A DNA stretch of 64,000 nt from JALOLG01 sp963776935 (GTDB lineage Bacteria > Actinomycetota > Acidimicrobiia > Acidimicrobiales > Ilumatobacteraceae), in the NCBI GenBank assembly GCA_963776935.1, contig CAVZOP010000006.1, positions 336,660 through 400,659 on the forward strand. Reading direction: 5' to 3'. The notes under the pieces are model-generated. The model ran no database searches and had not been told where the DNA came from. It was given only the letters and a program-made list of their open reading frames with translations. The position numbers were made by a program, and so were the translations under genes. Position 1 is the stretch's first letter, and each line of letters opens with the position of its first letter. Positions 28,614 to 38,079 of the stretch are shown here, piece by piece.

Positions 28614-28677
28614 CCGTTCTGTCTGCTTCAGATTGCCCGTGGGCTCATCTGAGGCAGACAGTTCGGGTTTTCGGGGG
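28614..28677. repeat. Dispersed palindromic repeat, copy 4
   Basis: CCGTTCTGTCTGCTTCAGA, GCCCGTGGGC loop, TCTGAGGCAGACAG, then TTCGGGTTTTC as in copy 2. It lies exactly between two convergent genes (stops at 28600 and 28679) and with its T-run could terminate rightward transcription. Confidence 0.9.
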
Positions 28678-28678
28678 G

Positions 28679-29446
28679 TTACATGTCGATGGAGTTGCGG
28701 GTGGTCTCGGCGAGCTCGGCGAAGTCGGCGAGCTCGTCGGGGGACAGCACGGCGAGGTGGGTGGCGATGATCTCCGTCGTCACTCGTTCGGCCTCGATTC
28801 GCGCCAACCGCACCTCCTCGGGGTCGCGGTAGGGACCGGGCCAACCGAGGTGCTCGGCCCACGGCGGTCCGGAGCGCGGCGCCGGAGCAGGCGAGGCGAG
28901 GACGGCGTCGAGCGGCGTGAGGCCGCACGCCTGGATGGCGACGATGTGGGCGGCGCCGCGCATCTCGCGCAACACCTGCATCGTGAGCGTGGCACGGGCG
29001 CCGACCTCGTCCGGCTGGGCGACCGATCGCCAGGCGGCGAACAGCACGCCGAGGGCCGGGCTGGCGCCGTCGGCGATCCGCCGGCCGAGGCGGTCGAGAC
29101 GTTCCATGCGGGCCGGATCGAACCCGGCGAGGGTGTCGGTTCCCCACCCGGTGCAGCGGGCGGCGTATGTCGCGGCCACTTGGCTCGGCGTCATCCCGGC
29201 CGGGATGTGCTCCCACGCCTCACGCACCGCGCCGGGCGCGATGAACGCGAGTGCGGCGGCGGCGATCTCGGGGTCGACGTCGCCGAGTGCACCGGCCCTG
29301 CCGACGATCCAGTACTCCTCGCCTGTGCGCAGGCCGAGCGACACGCCGAACTCCGCCGTCGACCGGTCGAGCATCCATCCCCGCGAGAACTGTTGGATCG
29401 GCTTGAGGATCCGCTCGGCGGCCTCCACCAGATCGGTTCGTGACAT
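28679..29446 (-). CDS. SCO6745-like helical protein
   Basis: A 255-residue mostly helical protein with no signal peptide. The body (GAVREAWEHIPAGMTPSQV, then RYAARCTGWG-like and LREMRGAAHIVAIQACGLTPLDAVL blocks) resembles actinobacterial SCO6745-family proteins of unknown function. ATG 29446 is preferred over the longer frame because the upstream codons are hydrophilic and lack a ribosome-binding site. No catalytic residues are recognised. Confidence 0.6.
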   Translation of the reverse strand: MSRTDLVEAAERILKPIQQFSRGWMLDRSTAEFGVSLGLRTGEEYWIVGRAGALGDVDPEIAAAALAFIAPGAVREAWEHIPAGMTPSQVAATYAARCTGWGTDTLAGFDPARMERLDRLGRRIADGASPALGVLFAAWRSVAQPDEVGARATLTMQVLREMRGAAHIVAIQACGLTPLDAVLASPAPAPRSGPPWAEHLGWPGPYRDPEEVRLARIEAERVTTEIIATHLAVLSPDELADFAELAETTRNSIDM

Positions 29447-29524
29447 CGGCGCTGCCCTTTCGTCCGGCCATCGTGAGCCGTCGCGGTCAGCCTGGCACAC
29501 GACCGGTCGCCGGACCCGAAGCGG

Positions 29525-30706
29525 TCAGGTCTCGGAGAGATCGGCGTGGCGGACCTGATCGCGCGCCTCGGCGTAGCGCACGGCCTCGAACGCGATCAGG
29601 CCCCACATCACGACGCCGACCAGTGCGACCGTCACCAGCGCGTCGACCTCGTGGGCGATGGGGATCACGGCGAGGAGGACGACCGCGGCGACGACCCGCT
29701 GCACGCTGAGAACACCGAGGCACCGGAACTTGAAGGCCACGTGGGCCAACAGGTACAGCGCCGCGCCGCCGGCCAGCGCCGTCGCCGTCTCCCAGTCGAG
29801 GGGGTCGCCGACGTGGGCGAGGGTGACCTTCATCCCGAGGGCGACGACGACGACTGCGGCGACCATCGGCAGGTGGAGGTACGAGTAGCCGTCGCGGGCC
29901 AGCTCGTTGCGCTCCTGGATCGATTCGATCTCGGCGAGTCGCCGGGCCGCCGCCAGCGCAGCGACGTCGAAGTAGGTCCACCAGAACGCGCACGCGACGG
30001 CGATTCCGAGGATCGCCGCGGCGATGACACCGCCGTCGACACCGGACTCGGCACCCACGCCGATCGCCACGATCGACTCGCCCAGGGCGACGATCATGAT
30101 GAGGCCGTGGCGCTCGGCGAAGTGGCCGGCCACGAGCCGCCATCCACTGGTGTCGATGAACAGCGGTCCAGACATGTCGAGCACGAGCGCCGTCGCCCAC
30201 ACCGCCAGCCGGACGTCACCGTCGAAGAGCGAGCCGACCACGAGAATTCCCACGCCGATCGCGGTGCTCACCCAGAGGCCGAGGACCGAGTGGCGGAGCC
30301 CCGGGTCGTCGCGGCTGGCGAGCATGAACAGCGCGATGTGTGCGGCACGCACACCCCCGTATGCGAGTGCGAGTGTCAGGCCGAGATCGCCGAATGCGTC
30401 CGGGACGCACAAGGACGTGACGAGCAGCGCTGCCATCGCGGCGAAGATCACGAGGCGCACGCCGCCTTCCTCGGGGTCGACCACGCTGGTCAGCCACGCG
30501 TACCCGACCCACGACCACCACAGCAGACCGAGCACGACGAGGCCTTGGCCGATGCCACGCCACGTCGGATCGTGGGCCATCAACGCCGTGCACTGCGTGA
30601 TGGCGAGTACGAAGACGAGATCGAAGAACAACTCGAGTGGACTGACCCGCTCGCCCGCGCGCATGACCACCCCCATCCGGGGGAGGTGGGTGTTCGATGT
30701 CGTCAT
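29525..30706 (-). CDS. Low temperature requirement protein A (LtrA) family
   Basis: 393 residues with about ten membrane helices. Family signature blocks are VSPLELFFDLVFVLAITQ at the N-terminus and ERHGLIMIVALGESIVAIG in the middle. LtrA-family proteins are membrane proteins of unknown biochemical role; the Listeria member was linked to growth at low temperature. A shorter start at Met 11 or Met 15 is possible. The gene is divergent from the SRPBCC gene. Confidence 0.88.
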   Translation of the reverse strand: MTTSNTHLPRMGVVMRAGERVSPLELFFDLVFVLAITQCTALMAHDPTWRGIGQGLVVLGLLWWSWVGYAWLTSVVDPEEGGVRLVIFAAMAALLVTSLCVPDAFGDLGLTLALAYGGVRAAHIALFMLASRDDPGLRHSVLGLWVSTAIGVGILVVGSLFDGDVRLAVWATALVLDMSGPLFIDTSGWRLVAGHFAERHGLIMIVALGESIVAIGVGAESGVDGGVIAAAILGIAVACAFWWTYFDVAALAAARRLAEIESIQERNELARDGYSYLHLPMVAAVVVVALGMKVTLAHVGDPLDWETATALAGGAALYLLAHVAFKFRCLGVLSVQRVVAAVVLLAVIPIAHEVDALVTVALVGVVMWGLIAFEAVRYAEARDQVRHADLSET

Positions 30707-30802
30707 CGCCAGATTCTGGCCCAGATGGGGTGCGCGAGAATGCGTTGCTCAGTCGCCCTCGAACCGAGGCGTATCGGGCGGGAACCACAAGGAGAACACG
30801 GC

Positions 30803-31319
30803 ATGACGACCACACCGACCGGACGTCTGATCCGGACCCCCGATGGCCGCGACCTCGTGCTGACCCGCACGTTCCGCGCCCCGATCGACGACGTCTGGGC
30901 GAGCATCACCGAGTCCGAACGCACGGCGCTCTGGTTCGCCAGCTGGACCGGCGACGCCGCGCCCGGCAACACGATTCGGTACACGATGACGTTCGAAGAG
31001 GGGGGCGAACCGGCCGACATGAGGATCGACGCGTGCGAGCCGCCACACCACCTGGCGGTCTCGGCGCTCAACGACTACGGATCGTGGCGTCTCGAGGCGC
31101 GGCTCACCGAGGACGGACGGCGCCACCGAGCTGCGCTTCACCCAACACCTCGACGACGCAGTGAACGTCACCGAAGTCGGCCCGGGTTGGGAGTTCTACC
31201 TCGACAACCTCGTCGCCTCACGCGAGAACTCACCGCTTCCCTCGTTCGACGACTACTACCCGTCTCAGCGGGACCACTACGAACGGCTCGAACGGGATCT
31301 GGACTCGGCTGGCCCGTAG
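30803..31319 (+). pseudogene. SRPBCC/AHSA1-like domain protein, frameshifted
   Basis: ATG 30803 follows AAGGAG. The first frame reads VLTRTFRAPIDDVWASITESERTALWF, the classic Bet v1-like/AHSA1 opening. After about 31118 the homology continues in another frame (TELRFTQHL, GPGWEFYLDNL) to TAG 31319. Joined length is about 171 residues, normal for the family. A single-base error or a recent mutation would explain it. These proteins bind hydrophobic ligands or act as ATPase co-chaperone domains. Confidence 0.75.
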
Positions 31320-31407
31320 CGAGCGCAGTGCTGCCGCTCGCTGGGCCCGTCCGACCCGCGGTCGCGGCGGACCGGCAGCAGGGTGCGCGGGACTAGCCTC
31401 CGATGCG

Positions 31408-32592
31408 GTGACGACGAGCGCGGATCGTGAGGCGATCGAGCGCTGGTTCGTCCGTCGTGGTGTCCCGCACTTCATCGACGACTACCGGGCGACGACCAAC
31501 GTGTGGACCCGTGCCTTCCCGGCCCTGGTTGTGCTGTTCGTGGTCGGCATCGCCGCCGAGCTGGGGCTCGAAAGCGAGTTCGGGGCCGGCCTCTCGGCGC
31601 TGCTCGTCGCCGGTGGGGTGGCAGGTGTCCTCGCCCTCCTGGTGGGCGTCAACCGGGTGCGCGGGCGGCGCCCGTTCGAGCGGCCGGAGCATGTCGGCCC
31701 CGTCGAGTTGGTGCTGTTCGTCGGCGTCCCCGTTGCCGTCGCGATCGTCGTCGAGCGCAGCGCCACCGGTGCGATCGGCACGATCGCCGTCGGCCTCGCC
31801 GCTCTCGGCGTCGTCTACGTCGCCACCAGCTACGGGGTCGTGTCGATCAGCCGCTTCGTACTCGGGCGCCTCGGGATCCAGCTGCGTCTGCTGGGTTCGA
31901 TCACCACCCGCGCGGTGCCGCTGCTGCTCCTGATCACCGTTGCCGTGTTCCTGACGAGCGAGACATGGCAGATGATGTCGCGGCTCGCCGGGGTCTCGTT
32001 CGTCGCCACGTTGCTCGTGTTCGTCGTCGCCGGCGGCGGCTTCTTGTTGACGAGGGCGCCCGGTGACATCGCCGCCATCGAGCAGTTCGAGGACTGGCCG
32101 AGCGTGCGACCGTTCCTCGCCGAGACGCCGGCGGACTCGGTGGCCCTCCCCGAACACGGCGACCCCACCGAGCCGCCATTGAATCGCGGCCAGCGCACCA
32201 ACATGTTGGTGCTGGCATTGACCACGCAGGCCGTGCAGATCACCGTCGTCGCCTCGACCGTGTGGGCGTTCTTCGTGCTGCTCGGTCTCGTTGCCGTGAA
32301 TCCCGACACGGCGACGGCATGGATCGGCGTCGAGCCCAACGTGTTGTTCGAGTTCTCACTCGGCGAATCGACGTTCGCGCTGACCGAGCAGCTGCTGCGG
32401 GTCGCCGCCTTCCTGGCGGCGTTCAGCGGGCTCGCGTTCACCGTGTACCTCGTCACCGATCCGACCTACCGCGAGGAGTTCCGCATCGACGTCGCCGACG
32501 ACCTCCGGCAGATCTTCGCGGTGCGACTGGTGTACCTCGTGCTGGACGCCCCGACGGAGCTCGAGGCGCCGGCGGACGACGAAGTTCGGTGA
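31408..32592 (+). CDS. Multi-pass membrane protein of unknown function
   Basis: 394 residues, GTG start, seven or eight predicted membrane helices with a soluble loop around residues 215-265 (DWPSVRPFLAET). The N-terminus (IERWFVRRGVPHFI) resembles a short soluble motif found in several actinobacterial membrane proteins. No transporter signature is recognised. The gene stands alone between the SRPBCC gene and the convergent surface-protein gene. Confidence 0.6.
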   Translation: MTTSADREAIERWFVRRGVPHFIDDYRATTNVWTRAFPALVVLFVVGIAAELGLESEFGAGLSALLVAGGVAGVLALLVGVNRVRGRRPFERPEHVGPVELVLFVGVPVAVAIVVERSATGAIGTIAVGLAALGVVYVATSYGVVSISRFVLGRLGIQLRLLGSITTRAVPLLLLITVAVFLTSETWQMMSRLAGVSFVATLLVFVVAGGGFLLTRAPGDIAAIEQFEDWPSVRPFLAETPADSVALPEHGDPTEPPLNRGQRTNMLVLALTTQAVQITVVASTVWAFFVLLGLVAVNPDTATAWIGVEPNVLFEFSLGESTFALTEQLLRVAAFLAAFSGLAFTVYLVTDPTYREEFRIDVADDLRQIFAVRLVYLVLDAPTELEAPADDEVR

Positions 32593-32631
32593 ACGCGGAG
32601 CTGTCGACGGCCTGACCGACCTCGTCCCTCG

Positions 32632-34207
32632 CTACTTCTCGGACGACCGACGTGAGACGGCGCCGGGGCGAGGGCGGCGGGCCGTGAACACCAGCACCGT
32701 TCCGGTGATGGTCGACAGCGCAACGATCGCCAGCGATCGAGCGGGCGAACGTCCACCCGTCGGCGGCAGGGTGTCGCCACTGCCTCCCGATTGATCGACC
32801 GTCGGAGGCACGGACGACGTCGGTGGCGGGGCCGGCACTTGCGGTACCACCGGCCCGGTCGTCGGTGAAGCGACCGGCACGGTGGTCGACGGATCCGTCG
32901 ACGACGACGACACCGTGGTGGTGGTCGACGTCGTGCTGCTGCTGGTGGAGGTGGCTGGCGGTTCGGTGGTGGTGGTGGGTGGTGGTGGTGGTTGGCGGCT
33001 CGGTGGTGGTGGTGGTCGACGTGGTGGTGGTCGACGTGGTGGACGTGGTCGTAGTGGTCGTGGTCGACGTGGTGGACGTGTGGTCGTGGTGGACGTGGTC
33101 GTGGTGGACGTGGTGGTACGTGGTCGTGGTGGTCGACGTGGTGGTGGATGTCGAAGTCGTCGTCGTCGGGGTCGGCGGGGTGACGGAGCAGACCGAACTG
33201 TCCGGCGGGGTGACGACCTGGCGGATCGTGTTCGTGACCGGGCCCGTCTGGGTGTCGAAGATCTGCCCGCTCGACTGCGTCGTGTCGTAGAACACGATCG
33301 GGTCGGCCGCGCTCGTGCCGGCGAAGGTGCCCTGGTTCGTCGTCGCCCCGCTGAACAGGTACTGACCTGCCCCAGAGACGCTTCCGTTGTTGGTGAAGTT
33401 CCCACCCACGGCGATCGCGGTCGACGTCTGCGACATCGCCGCGCCACCGTTGATCAACAGCGCACCGGACCCGAGCGTGATCACACCGGCGTTCGAGGTC
33501 GTGCCGTTGTTGATGAGACCGGACGACTCCAGCCGGCAGGTGTTGGCCAGCGTGCTGTTGGAGTTGACCGTCACCGTGCTTTCGACCACCAGCCGGCCCG
33601 CGTTCGTGAGCGAGCCACTCATCGTCAGCGGCCCGACGGCGGTGATCAGACCGTCGTTGCTCACGGTGCTGCCGTTCAGGTTGACCGCGCCACGTATGTC
33701 GATCGTTCCCAGGTTGGTGACGACCGCCGCCGGTCCCAGCGCGAAGCCAGGTGTCAAGACGACGATCGTGCCCGTCGGACGGTTGATCACGTCCGCAGTT
33801 CCGTTGGTGTTGATCGAGCCGAGGAACGTCACCGTTCCCTCGTTGTCCAACTCGGCGCCCGACGCGGCGGCGAGCGCCGGCAGGTTGGCGACGCCCCGCA
33901 CGAACAACCGCGAGAAACCGTTGAGGTTCGACGGGTTGTAGGTGGCGGGCGCGGCGACGCAGATGACAGCACCCTGGTTGTTCACCGATCCGGTGAACGT
34001 GCCCGACTCGAACAGCACCCGGTCGGTCGCCACCAGATTGAGCGAGGCCGGCATGTTGGCGGCGTTATAGATCTGAGTCGGGTTCTGGCACTCCGAGTCG
34101 TAGTCGGCGGCGACCGGGCTGGGCAGGGCGATCGTGAACGCGATCGCAATGGCCACGGCGCTTGCGATGAGGAGCACGACGGCCCGTTCGCGCAGCGTGG
34201 CGATCAC
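32632..34207 (-). pseudogene. LPxTG-type wall-anchored surface protein with Thr-rich linker, frameshifted
   Basis: Start taken as GTG 34207, which gives a signal peptide (LLIASAVAIAIAFTIALPSPVAA); TTG 34261 is an alternative. The middle is an Asn/Gly/Thr-rich repeat region (GTIDIRGAVNLNGS, LTNAGRLVVES) like filamentous surface beta-helices. A long Thr-rich linker, coded at about 33000-33180 by ACC/ACG repeats, shifts frame more than once: His runs appear where Thr is expected. The C-terminus in the other frame has a sorting signal, LPPTGG, a hydrophobic helix and an Arg-rich tail. It is a likely substrate of the sortase at 53625. Confidence 0.75.
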
Positions 34208-34331
34208 CGAATGTCGACCACCGTGGGCGGCCGGTCGGTTGCTGCCGGTCACGATGCCCAATGTAGACCTCGTGGCCGGACCCCTGTCCCGGACGAGCTG
34301 CCGGGCTCGAGGACGCTCGCAACGACGTTGT

Positions 34332-37300
34332 TCAGGGTTGGCGCGTGGCCGCCGCGACCGCCTCGCGGTACTGCTCGACGTTGCGCATCTTCACCGACTC
34401 GAAGCCCCGGATCTGATCGGCGAGACCGGCGATCGACACCGCCCGGGAGTGATCGCTGGCGAGCGTCGGCAGCAGCGACCGAACGAGCGCGACGTACTCG
34501 TCGATGAGGGCGCGCTCGGTCCGGCGCACCTCGGCCCGGCCGAACGGGTCGAGCGGCGTGCCGCGCAGACGCTTCATCGAACGCAGGCTCCTCATCGCCG
34601 GCGCCGTCCACGGACGGAACTTGAGCTTGTGCTTCAGCCCCATCGACCGCAGCGCCGGTGGGTGGAGGTTCCACGTCGCCTTGGCGTCGTCGCCGAACAC
34701 CTCACGCACTTGCGCCCGGCCGTCGAGCAGCAGCCGGGCGACCTCGTACTCGTCCTTGTACGCCATCAGCCGGTGCAGCTGACGGGCCACCGTCCGAGCG
34801 AACGAGCCGTCGCTCTCGACGTCAACCGCGGTGACACCCCCACTACGAGCAGCCGCCGCCTCGGCGTCGGCGGCCTCGCGCACAGCCGCGACGTAGCGGC
34901 GGGCATACCTGGCGTCCTGGTACACGGCAAGGTCGGCGGCTCTGACCTCCACCAGCCGATGCAGCTCCGGATCGTCGAACCTCCCGACGTCGAACGGCTT
35001 GGCGTCTGCGGCACGGTTGGTGCGATCGGCCTGTCGCTCGACCGCCTCCGGGTCGACGTACCACGACCGGCCCCACCGGAACGCGGCCTGATTGGCCTCG
35101 ACGGCGGCCCCGTTGAGCTCGATGGCTCGCTCGATCGCGTCGGCCGGAAGCGGGAGCAGGCCGGCCTGGTAGGCGACGCCGACGACGAACACGTTGGCGG
35201 TCACCGAGTTGCCGAACAGCCCGGTCGTGAGACGGGCTGCATCGAGGTAGCGGTTGCTGGCGCTCACGGTGCGGGCGTCGATCTCGGCCTTGACCGGATC
35301 GAGGTCGATGCCCATCGACGCCACCTTGCCGATCATCCGCCCGGTCGGCGCGACGCTCGTCGAGACGATCGCCACGCTCGTCGCCGGGTCGAGCCCGCCG
35401 AGGTTCGCCCGTGTCGCCGACGACAGCGGATCGAACGCCAGCAGCACGTCGACGCGTCCCGGCGTCACCTCCCCGACGGTCAGGGTCGACACGACGGGAC
35501 CGGCCTTCTGGCTGAGACCGGTCTGGTCGACCGAGCTCGACGGCTTGCCGACCAGCTTGGCGGCCGTGGCGAGCACCTGGCTCACGGTCACCACGCCGGT
35601 GCCACCGATGCCCGGCATGCGGATCGTCGCCGACGCCGGCAGTCGCGTCGGATCGGGTAGTGCGGAGGGATCGACGGGGCGGCTCGCCGCACCACCCGAT
35701 CGAGCCGAGATGCTGTCGGCCGCCACGGTCACGAACGCCGGGCAGTCACCCTTGAGGCAGCTGGCGTCGATGTTGCAGCTCGCCTGATCGATCACCGTCT
35801 TGCGGCCGAACTCGGTGTCGATCGAATGGAGCGAGAGGCAGTTCGACTTGACGCCGCAGTCGCCGCACCCCTCGCAGACCCGTTCGTCGATCATCACCCG
35901 GAAGTTGGCCTGCTTCACGCGGCCGCGCTTGCGCTCGCGACGTTTCTCGGCCGCGCATTGCTGATCGTGGATCAGCACGGTCACGCCGTCGATCGCCCGC
36001 AGCTCCTCCTGGACCTCGACGATGCGGTCGCGGTGGACCACGTCGACGCCACGGGCGACGCTGACGCCGCGGTACTTGTCGGGCTCGTCGGTGGTGATCA
36101 CGACCCGCTTGACGCCGTCGGCGAGCAGCTTGGCGGCGACATCCGGCACGGGTCGGACGCCGGCCGCGTCCTGGCCGCCGGTCATCGCCACGGCGGCGTT
36201 GTAGAGGATCTTGAACGTGATCGTCGCACCGGCCGACACCGCGTACTGGATCGCCAGTTGCCCGGAGTGGAAGAACGTGCCGTCGCCCATGTTCTGGAAC
36301 ATGTGGCGATCGCCGACGAACGGCGCCACGCCGACCCATTGCGCGCCCTCACCGCCCATCGCCGTGATGCTGACCACCTCACCGGTCTGCGGCCGCCCGA
36401 TCATGCTGACCATGCCGTGGCACCCGATGCCGGCGCCGACGAGCGAACCGTCGGGCACGAGCAGTCCCGTGTTGTGGGGGCATCCGGAACAGAAGAACGG
36501 CGTCCGCTGCGCTTCGGCACCGAGCACCAGCCGGAACGACTCCGCTTCCTTCGGCGGGGCGAGGCGCTCCGCGCCAATCCGCTCGAGCAGGACTCGACGG
36601 AGCGGTTCGATCAGCGAGTCGGCGGTGAGCGCTCCTGTCGCCGGCACGAGTGCCCGCCCGTCGCGGTCCTTCTTGCCGGCGATCGCCGGCGTCGAGCCGC
36701 TGCCGTAGAGCGCCGCGCGTACCCGTGTCTCGAGCCACTCGAGCTTGTCCTCGACCACCAGCACGGTCGACGTGCCGGCGGCCAGACGGCGCGTCGACCC
36801 TTCGTCGAGGGGATTGAGCACGCCGAGCTTCAACACGCGAACACCGAGGTCGTGCAGCGCCCGCTCGTCGAGCCCGAGGATGCGCAAGGCCTCCATCACC
36901 ATCTCGGCGATGTGGCCGGCGGCGACGATGCCGAGCCAGGCGTCGGGTGGGTCGACGAGCATCGGGTTGACGCCGTTGTCGGCGACGTAGCGGGTGATCA
37001 TCTCCCACCGGTGCCCGGCGAGCTCCTGCTCGACGACGAGCGAGTGGGGCGGGCCGATGCGATACGTGAGCGTCGGCTGCCAGGTCCCGCCGCCGTCGAG
37101 CTCGATGATCGGGATCGTGGGCCGCACGCGGTCGGGGGCGACGGTCGCCAGGCCGGAACCGTCGGCGACGGACGTGACGATCTTCATCGACACCCACGAG
37201 CCCGATGCCCGCGACAGTGCGAAACCGTGCAGGCCGAGATCGATGACGTCTTGGATCGTGCCCGGGTACACGATCGGGAGGTCGAGCCCGGCGAGCGTCA

Positions 37301-37802
37301 CGTCCGACCGCGACGGCAATGTCGACGACTTGCACGCCGGGTCGTCGCCGACGAGGGCGAGCACGCCGCTCAGCCGGCTGGTGCCGGCGTAGTTGCCGTG
37401 ACGGATCGCGTCGCCGGCGCGGTCGAGGCCGGGCGACTTGCCGTACCAGATCCCGGCGACGCCGTCGTACGAGTGCGAATCGAACGTCATCGACAGCTGG
37501 CTTCCCATCACCGCCGTCGCCCCGAGCTCCTCGTTGACGGCTGGGCGGTGGACGATGTCGAGGGCGCGCAGGATCTCGGCCTGCGACGCCAGCTCGCGGT
37601 CGTAGCCGCCGAGGGGCGAACCCTGGTAGCCGGCGATGAACGCCGCGGTGCGATGCCCGGCGCGGCGGTCGGCGCGCATCAGATCGATCGGGAGGCGGAC
37701 GAGCGCCTGGATGCCCGTCGCGAGGATCTCGCCCTCCTCGGCGGTGTAGCGGTCGCGCAACGAGAAGTCGGCGGTGGTCCTGCGGTCATCCGCGATCGTC
37801 AT
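34332..37802 (-). CDS. Fused indolepyruvate:ferredoxin oxidoreductase
   Basis: 1156 residues with the alpha and beta activities in one chain. N-terminal thiamine-diphosphate (pyrimidine-binding) block: AAFIAGYQGSPLGGYD. Central TPP-binding block: FFCSGCPHNTGLL and GGEGAQWVG. Next is a [4Fe-4S] insert (CEGCGDCGVKSNC, CLKGDC) and the C-terminal gamma-type domain starting IGGTGVVTVSQVLATAA. The enzyme oxidatively decarboxylates arylpyruvates from aromatic or branched amino acids to acyl-CoA. The intact single-chain form is common in proteobacteria and actinobacteria. No partner gene is adjacent. Confidence 0.93.
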   Translation of the reverse strand: MTIADDRRTTADFSLRDRYTAEEGEILATGIQALVRLPIDLMRADRRAGHRTAAFIAGYQGSPLGGYDRELASQAEILRALDIVHRPAVNEELGATAVMGSQLSMTFDSHSYDGVAGIWYGKSPGLDRAGDAIRHGNYAGTSRLSGVLALVGDDPACKSSTLPSRSDVTLAGLDLPIVYPGTIQDVIDLGLHGFALSRASGSWVSMKIVTSVADGSGLATVAPDRVRPTIPIIELDGGGTWQPTLTYRIGPPHSLVVEQELAGHRWEMITRYVADNGVNPMLVDPPDAWLGIVAAGHIAEMVMEALRILGLDERALHDLGVRVLKLGVLNPLDEGSTRRLAAGTSTVLVVEDKLEWLETRVRAALYGSGSTPAIAGKKDRDGRALVPATGALTADSLIEPLRRVLLERIGAERLAPPKEAESFRLVLGAEAQRTPFFCSGCPHNTGLLVPDGSLVGAGIGCHGMVSMIGRPQTGEVVSITAMGGEGAQWVGVAPFVGDRHMFQNMGDGTFFHSGQLAIQYAVSAGATITFKILYNAAVAMTGGQDAAGVRPVPDVAAKLLADGVKRVVITTDEPDKYRGVSVARGVDVVHRDRIVEVQEELRAIDGVTVLIHDQQCAAEKRRERKRGRVKQANFRVMIDERVCEGCGDCGVKSNCLSLHSIDTEFGRKTVIDQASCNIDASCLKGDCPAFVTVAADSISARSGGAASRPVDPSALPDPTRLPASATIRMPGIGGTGVVTVSQVLATAAKLVGKPSSSVDQTGLSQKAGPVVSTLTVGEVTPGRVDVLLAFDPLSSATRANLGGLDPATSVAIVSTSVAPTGRMIGKVASMGIDLDPVKAEIDARTVSASNRYLDAARLTTGLFGNSVTANVFVVGVAYQAGLLPLPADAIERAIELNGAAVEANQAAFRWGRSWYVDPEAVERQADRTNRAADAKPFDVGRFDDPELHRLVEVRAADLAVYQDARYARRYVAAVREAADAEAAAARSGGVTAVDVESDGSFARTVARQLHRLMAYKDEYEVARLLLDGRAQVREVFGDDAKATWNLHPPALRSMGLKHKLKFRPWTAPAMRSLRSMKRLRGTPLDPFGRAEVRRTERALIDEYVALVRSLLPTLASDHSRAVSIAGLADQIRGFESVKMRNVEQYREAVAAATRQP

Positions 37803-38079
37803 CGAGCACCCTTTCGAGCGGTGGACGGAGCAGCCCGTGCATGTTGCAGCACGTCACCGCATCATGCTCCATCGGAGCGCTCGCCGATGTCGACGCGTTG
37901 CCGCATTGTGCACTAGCTGGGGCGAACGCTCGATCGCGTCCGGTGTCCCGCGTCCCGATCGCGTCCCGATCGTGTCCCGTTTCGCCGCGAGTTGGAGCGA
38001 CTGTTCCGGCGGGCCGGTTCTTTGAAATACAGTGCCCGAGCGCGGGCTGTTCGACATCCAGACACCAAGAGGAGCCTTC

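Noticed and set aside
33000..33180. CRISPR-like or minisatellite array
   Set aside because: The repetition is codon-level (Thr codons) without fixed repeat-spacer units, and no cas genes are present.
32823..33290. Plus-strand Val-rich reading frame across the Thr-repeat linker
   Set aside because: It is the complement of ACC/ACG repeats; the minus strand has signal peptide, repeats and LPPTGG.
35826..37916. Long plus-strand open frame (696 codons) opposite the indolepyruvate oxidoreductase
   Set aside because: It is an antisense shadow; the minus-strand protein has full TPP and iron-sulfur motifs.
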